From CAVPEW01 sp050247895 (lineage in GTDB: Bacteria; Actinomycetota; Acidimicrobiia; Acidimicrobiales; VFJN01), in the NCBI GenBank assembly GCA_050247895.1, contig JBFWTJ010000150.1, positions 1 to 9,334 on the forward strand: a stretch of DNA of 9,334 bases. The letters are read 5' to 3'. Position 1 is the stretch's first letter. Each line of letters begins with the position of its first letter. Both the position numbers and the translations under genes were made by a program. Below are positions 5,313 to 9,334 of this stretch, piece by piece. Under the pieces are notes generated by a model. The model did no database searches and was not told the DNA's origin. It worked only from the letters and a program-made list of their open reading frames with translations.

Positions 5313-7474
5313 CCGAGCGACGGCCGGGGATCGACCGACCAGGTCATCGGTCGCCCGGCGACGCTTAGCTCGGTGTCGACCTGCGAGCCGCAGCTCGGGC
5401 AGTGGTACCGGCGCAGGACGAAGGGGTTCACCTCGCCGGCGGCGGCCAGCTCCACGAGAGGGAACACGTCGCTGGTGCACTGCTCGTCGAGCAGGAGCGA
5501 CTCCTTCACGTTGCGGTCGAGCGGCCCCAGTTCGACGGCGCAACGGCTGCACGCGTAGGCCGCCCCCGCCGCGCCCTCCACCAGCCGCAGCGACCGGCTG
5601 ATCCGGCGGCCCGGCAGGGTGGTCGCCGCCGGCGCCGCGTCACGGCCGATGCGCTCCGAGCGCCGGCGGTGTCGCCCGGCAGCGGTGGCCTCGACGTCCA
5701 CCGAGCAGGTCCCTCCGTCGACGACGAGGGCGACGCCGTAGGTGTCGCCGGCCGCTTCGGCGCTGACCAGTCCCTCGAGCACGTCCCGGAGCACGGCCTC
5801 CGGCTCGCGGTCCAGCGGGTCGCCGAACCCTCCGCCGCCGGGTGCCCGGGTGACGATGAGGGCACGGGTCCGGTCGACGTCGACCCAGCTCCCGGCACCC
5901 AGCTCGACCCCGAGGTCGCCGTCGATGATCGCTCCGGCGCCGGGGTGGCCGGGCTCACCACCCGACGAACCGAAGCCCGAAGGGAACAGCACGCCGAACC
6001 GGTCCTTCAGCGTCTGGGGGACGAGACGCAGCTCGTCGTCGATAAGCATCGAGATCGTCTCGGAGCCGACCCCGCCCCGCTGCGCACCCGGCCCGCCCGA
6101 GTCGGCCAGCTCCCGACGGGTCAGGTAGATGACGGGCGAGGCCAGCTCCTGCGTCTCGATGTTCATCGTGGTGAGCCCGACGGTGCTGATCATGCCGCCG
6201 GTGTCGAGGCCGTCTGCATCGCCACGCGCCCCGCTTCCCCCGGCGAGACCGTTCCAGGTACCGGCCTCGAACCCCAGCTCACGGGATCGTCCGGAGCGGT
6301 CGACGGCATGGCCCGCGACGCGGGCCCCGGCCGTCATCCCGCACGCCATGACGTCGTCGACCGTCGAGTCGGAGGAGTCCAGCATCCGGGCGACCGCCGC
6401 GTTGACGCAGGTCCGGATGGCGCCCGACGTGCCCACCGTCGTGGCGATCGACGTGCCCGACGGCCAGATGCAGTCGACGATTGAACCGGGTCGGGTCGTG
6501 AGCGTGAGGTTCCGCCAGAACCCGGCCACGGTCCACGGGAGCCGGTAGCCGAGCAGGGACAGGACGCACGCGGTGACAACGCTCTGCGTGCCGATCCTGG
6601 TGGCGTTGATCGGCCCTGCGACCTGGTCGGTGGTCTCGGTGAAGTCGAGCTCGAGGTGGTCGCCGCGCTTGTGCATCGTGACGCGGATGGCGGTCGGCTC
6701 GTCTCCCTCGTTGCCGACGCCGTCGTGGTAGCACTCCTCGCGCCACGTGCCGTCGGGCAGATCCGCCAACCGGCGCCCGAACTGAGCCGACGTCGCCGAC
6801 ACCAGCCGGTCCATCGTCGAGGTCAACGTGTCCGCACCGTGCTCGTCGCACAGATCCTGCAGCTCGGTGCGCGCCGTGCGGTTGGCGGCGACCTGCCCAC
6901 GCAGCTCCAACGCGAGGAGATCGGGGACCCGGGAGCGACGGACGTAGACGGCCTCGATGTCCTTGCGGATCCGATCGGCCTCGACGATGCGGACGGGTGG
7001 CGTCGGCAGGGCCTCCTCGAAGATGTCGGCGACACCGCCCACGAGCCGCCCCATGAACGGGCCGCCCACGTCGAGCTGGTGGACGACCGCGCCGACCCAG
7101 GCGACGACCTCGCCGCCGTAGTGGACCGGTGCGACCAGCGAGACGTCGGGCTGGTGGATCGTGCCGATGTAGGGGTCGTTGCACAGGAACATGTCGCCGG
7201 GCCCGATGCCGGGATCGTCGGCGTAGTTCTCGGCGATGTAGCGCACAAGGTGGCTCATGGCGCTGATCTGCACCAGCACGTAGTGGCCGCACACGATCAC
7301 GCCGCCCGCGCGGTCCATGATCATGGTGTTGAGGTCGTTGCCCTCCACCGCGGTCGGCGATCCCGAGACACGCGCCAGTGAGATTACCGCGTTCTCGCAG
7401 ATCGTGATCAGCCGGTGGCGCACGAGCTCGGTCGTGATGGCGTCGTCCAGCTTGGTCGGGGTGGTCACGGCCAT
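5309..7474 (-). CDS. HyuB/AcxB-type hydantoinase B/carboxylase subunit fused to a C-terminal acetone-carboxylase-gamma-like zinc domain
   Basis: This 721-aa protein has two parts. Residues 1 to about 588 are a hydantoinase B/oxoprolinase-type subunit: GNDLNTMIMDRAGG near the N-terminus, GDMFLCNDPY at 93-102, HQPDV at 107-111, HQLDVGG at 132-138, and GGGGFGDPL near the core's end. H107, D110 and H132 have the spacing I recall for the Mn ligands of acetone carboxylase alpha (HxxD, then His 25 residues after the first). After a basic linker (about 600-615, RHRRRSER) comes a domain of about 85 residues with CSRC (C642, C645) and HCPSCG (C692, C695). This matches the layout of the small acetone carboxylase gamma subunit, normally a separate protein. 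The ATG at 7474 follows a strong GGAGG; 14 bp separate it from the HyuA-type stop. The complex with HyuA would carboxylate a ketone using ATP, or act as a hydantoinase/oxoprolinase-like hydrolase; the fused domain favours the former. Substrate unknown. Confidence 0.9.
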   Translation of the reverse strand: MAVTTPTKLDDAITTELVRHRLITICENAVISLARVSGSPTAVEGNDLNTMIMDRAGGVIVCGHYVLVQISAMSHLVRYIAENYADDPGIGPGDMFLCNDPYIGTIHQPDVSLVAPVHYGGEVVAWVGAVVHQLDVGGPFMGRLVGGVADIFEEALPTPPVRIVEADRIRKDIEAVYVRRSRVPDLLALELRGQVAANRTARTELQDLCDEHGADTLTSTMDRLVSATSAQFGRRLADLPDGTWREECYHDGVGNEGDEPTAIRVTMHKRGDHLELDFTETTDQVAGPINATRIGTQSVVTACVLSLLGYRLPWTVAGFWRNLTLTTRPGSIVDCIWPSGTSIATTVGTSGAIRTCVNAAVARMLDSSDSTVDDVMACGMTAGARVAGHAVDRSGRSRELGFEAGTWNGLAGGSGARGDADGLDTGGMISTVGLTTMNIETQELASPVIYLTRRELADSGGPGAQRGGVGSETISMLIDDELRLVPQTLKDRFGVLFPSGFGSSGGEPGHPGAGAIIDGDLGVELGAGSWVDVDRTRALIVTRAPGGGGFGDPLDREPEAVLRDVLEGLVSAEAAGDTYGVALVVDGGTCSVDVEATAAGRHRRRSERIGRDAAPAATTLPGRRISRSLRLVEGAAGAAYACSRCAVELGPLDRNVKESLLLDEQCTSDVFPLVELAAAGEVNPFVLRRYHCPSCGSQVDTELSVAGRPMTWSVDPRPSLG

Positions 7475-7478
7475 GGTT

Positions 7479-7487
7479 CCTCCACCT
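7479..7487 (-). promoter_or_regulatory. Strong Shine-Dalgarno for the HyuB-type gene
   Basis: On the minus strand AGGTGGAGG precedes the ATG at 7474 by 4 nt, within the 14-bp spacer after the HyuA-type stop. It decides the start; upstream in-frame codons run into the preceding gene and encode no conserved residues. Confidence 0.7.
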
Positions 7488-7488
7488 C

Positions 7489-9334
7489 TCAGGCCACCAG
7501 GACGATGTCGCCCGTCGGCGCCAACCGGACCAGCTGTCCGGGGTAGACGACGACGGTGGTCGTGGGCAGCACCACGAACGCCGGACCCGCGACGGGCACC
7601 TCGGACAGGTCGGCCCAGGTCATCACCGGGCACACCAGCTCTTCACCGTCGAACCAGGCCCGGCGCTCGGTCGCCACGTCGCCACCCGACCCCAGCGTGA
7701 CCCTGAGGCCGTCGGACCGGCTGGCCAGCGGTACCGATGCCTCGACGGCCAGCTCGACGAGCTCGATCGCGCTGTCGACCGCCGCGGCGCGCGGGCCGAC
7801 CAACGTCTCGTAGGCGCTGCGGTAGGTCCGGCCGATCGCCTCGAGATCGCCCTCCACCAACGCGGCGCGCTCGACCACGATCGACAGGTCCTTGATCTGC
7901 CCCGCGAACCGCAGGCGACACGTGTGGCGCAGCGTCGGCTCGTCGAAGTTCGGGTCGATCTTGTGGGCCATGGCGCGTGCCTCGCGCTCCAGCTCGGCGA
8001 CGATCTGCGGAACCTCGCCGATCCGATCGGTCAGCGGTGCGGGCCGATAGCGGCGCACAGCGACCGACCGGCGACCGCCGACGGTCGTGCCGTGCGCCGA
8101 GAACACCGATGCCAGAACCGGGATGACGACCTCGGCCACACCGAGCGCTCGGGCGTAGAGTCCGGCGTACTGCGCCGCCGCACCGCCATACGCGGCGACC
8201 GTGAACTCCTGTACCGCGTGGCCGCGCTGGTGCGCCGTGCGGCTCATGAGGTCGGCCATTTGCGACGCGGCGACCGTCAGCACGCCCTGGGCGGCTCGGA
8301 CGACCTCCAGGCCGAGCGGCTCCGCCAGCCGGGTCCGGACGGCCTTGGTCGCCAGGGATCGATCGAGCTGCAGCCCACCGACCAGGGTGTCGACGTAACC
8401 GAGCACCGCGATGGCGTCGGTGAGGGTCGGCTCCTCGCCGCCGCGGCCGTAGCACGCCGGACCTGGGCTGGCACCCGCGCTCTGCGGCCCCACCCGCAAC
8501 GAGCCGAGGTCCTCGTCGATCCAGGCGATCGATCCGCCGCCGGTGCCGATCGAACGGACCTCCACCATCTCGAGGTTCACGGTGTTGCGGTTGATCATCG
8601 GCCGGGCCGACATCGGGAGCTCGTGGTCGAGCACCAGGCCGACGTCGAAGCTGGTGCCGCCGACATCGGTGGCCATGAGGCGTCGCGAGCCCAGTCGTGC
8701 GGCGAGGTCCTGCGACGCCATGAGACCGGCCACCGGCCCCGACGACAAGGTCGTCACCGGAAGGTCCCGCGCCTCCGACATGGCCTTCAGCGCGCCGTCC
8801 GACCCGACGATCACCAGTTCACCGGCGAAGCGGCGATCACGCAGCGCAGCCAGGAGCCGGTCGAGGTAGTCCTGCATGAGGGGCCCGAGGTACGCGTTGA
8901 CCGTGGCGGCGACGGCCCGCTCGTACTCACCCGGCGACGGCGAGAGGTCGGCCGAGATGGTGACGGGGATGCCGGGCCGCTCCTGCTCGACGAGCTCCCG
9001 CAACCGGCGCTCGTGCACCGGGTTGAAGCAGGACCACAGGAGGCACACCGCGAGCGACTCGCATCCGTCGTCGACCAGCGAGCGGATCTGCGCTGCGGCG
9101 TGGCGCTCGTCGAGTGCGACGCGGACGGCACCGTCCGCGTCGATCCGCTCGCGGAGGCCACGGATGTCGCGGCGTGCGACGACCTGCGCCGGCTTCGACC
9201 ACTTCGACGGGTCGCGCAGCTCGTCGTCAACGAGCCCGAGGACCTTGTTGGTGCGCGCCATGTGGACCGGCGACTCGAAGCCCGCCGTCATGAGCAGCCC
9301 CTCCCGCGCGCCGGTGTGGGTCAGCACCGCGTTC
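7489..9334 (-). CDS. HyuA/AcxA-type hydantoinase A/carboxylase ATP-binding subunit (N-terminus outside window)
   Basis: The visible 614 residues run from a NAVLTHTGAREGLLMTAGF segment, typical of about residue 80-90 in HyuA proteins, to a TGA at 7489-7491. The frame stays open to the window edge, so the start and the first phosphate-binding motif (DVGGTFTD) lie beyond 9334. Seen motifs are the GEYERAVAATVNAYLGPLM segment (HyuA signature), SSGPVAGL, ATDVGGTSFDVG (second actin-like phosphate motif, around 8640-8680), GTGGGSIAW, SAGASPGPACYG, and AAYGGAAAQYA near the end of the ATPase core. A C-terminal beta-rich region follows. In acetone and acetophenone carboxylases this subunit uses ATP to activate substrate or bicarbonate for the HyuB-type subunit; in 5-oxoprolinases the two are fused. 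It is the first visible gene of the minus operon and lies 14 bp before the HyuB-type gene. Exact substrate cannot be inferred. Confidence 0.93.
   Translation of the reverse strand, partial: NAVLTHTGAREGLLMTAGFESPVHMARTNKVLGLVDDELRDPSKWSKPAQVVARRDIRGLRERIDADGAVRVALDERHAAAQIRSLVDDGCESLAVCLLWSCFNPVHERRLRELVEQERPGIPVTISADLSPSPGEYERAVAATVNAYLGPLMQDYLDRLLAALRDRRFAGELVIVGSDGALKAMSEARDLPVTTLSSGPVAGLMASQDLAARLGSRRLMATDVGGTSFDVGLVLDHELPMSARPMINRNTVNLEMVEVRSIGTGGGSIAWIDEDLGSLRVGPQSAGASPGPACYGRGGEEPTLTDAIAVLGYVDTLVGGLQLDRSLATKAVRTRLAEPLGLEVVRAAQGVLTVAASQMADLMSRTAHQRGHAVQEFTVAAYGGAAAQYAGLYARALGVAEVVIPVLASVFSAHGTTVGGRRSVAVRRYRPAPLTDRIGEVPQIVAELEREARAMAHKIDPNFDEPTLRHTCRLRFAGQIKDLSIVVERAALVEGDLEAIGRTYRSAYETLVGPRAAAVDSAIELVELAVEASVPLASRSDGLRVTLGSGGDVATERRAWFDGEELVCPVMTWADLSEVPVAGPAFVVLPTTTVVVYPGQLVRLAPTGDIVLVA

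Noticed and set aside
5402..6484. Plus-strand open frame opposite the HyuB-type gene
   Set aside because: No family motifs and no ribosome-binding site; it mirrors the GC-rich codon pattern of the HyuB-type gene.
1..9334. CRISPR array, tRNA, insertion sequence, phage or defence genes
   Set aside because: No regularly spaced repeats, tRNA-like folds, transposase motifs or terminal inverted repeats were seen; nearly every base is in a metabolic or regulatory gene.

Overview
This is a high-GC stretch (about 70 percent by eye) with dense gene packing, GTG as well as ATG starts, and a run of stop/start overlaps. That suggests a high-GC actinobacterium with a large accessory catabolic repertoire. 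The gene families present (thiolase-like lipid-transfer protein with an OB-fold partner, FCD-type GntR regulator, carboxylase of the hydantoinase A/B family) point the same way. No RNA gene, mobile element, CRISPR array or long non-coding stretch was seen. The species cannot be named from this window.

Layout. Two operons converge on a 25-bp gap at 2976-3000. The plus-strand operon (1-2975) starts with the last 10 codons of an unidentified CDS. It then carries an FCD-type GntR regulator, a thiolase-fold protein without the thiolase nucleophile, a zinc-ribbon/OB-fold (DUF35, ChsH2-like) partner, and an isochorismatase-fold hydrolase without the usual cysteine. The minus-strand operon (9334-3001, read right to left) carries a HyuA/AcxA-type ATPase subunit (N-terminus outside the window), a HyuB/AcxB-type subunit fused to a C-terminal acetone-carboxylase-gamma-like zinc domain, a short-chain dehydrogenase and an aldehyde dehydrogenase. 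Most junctions overlap by 4 bp (ATGA or GTGA), so translational coupling is likely. Both operon promoters lie outside the window.

How the genes may work together. Inference only: the region looks like a catabolic locus for an alcohol, ketone or side-chain substrate. The dehydrogenase could oxidise a secondary alcohol to a ketone. The HyuA/HyuB-gamma pair would carboxylate it with ATP, as in acetone or acetophenone carboxylases, or would hydrolyse a cyclic amide, as in hydantoinase/oxoprolinase relatives. The aldehyde dehydrogenase would oxidise an aldehyde product. The thiolase-like/DUF35 pair would make or break a C-C bond on a CoA ester. The GntR protein is the probable local regulator. The most unusual items are the HyuB-gamma fusion and two neighbouring enzymes (thiolase-like and isochorismatase-like) that both have alanine where their families usually carry the nucleophilic cysteine.
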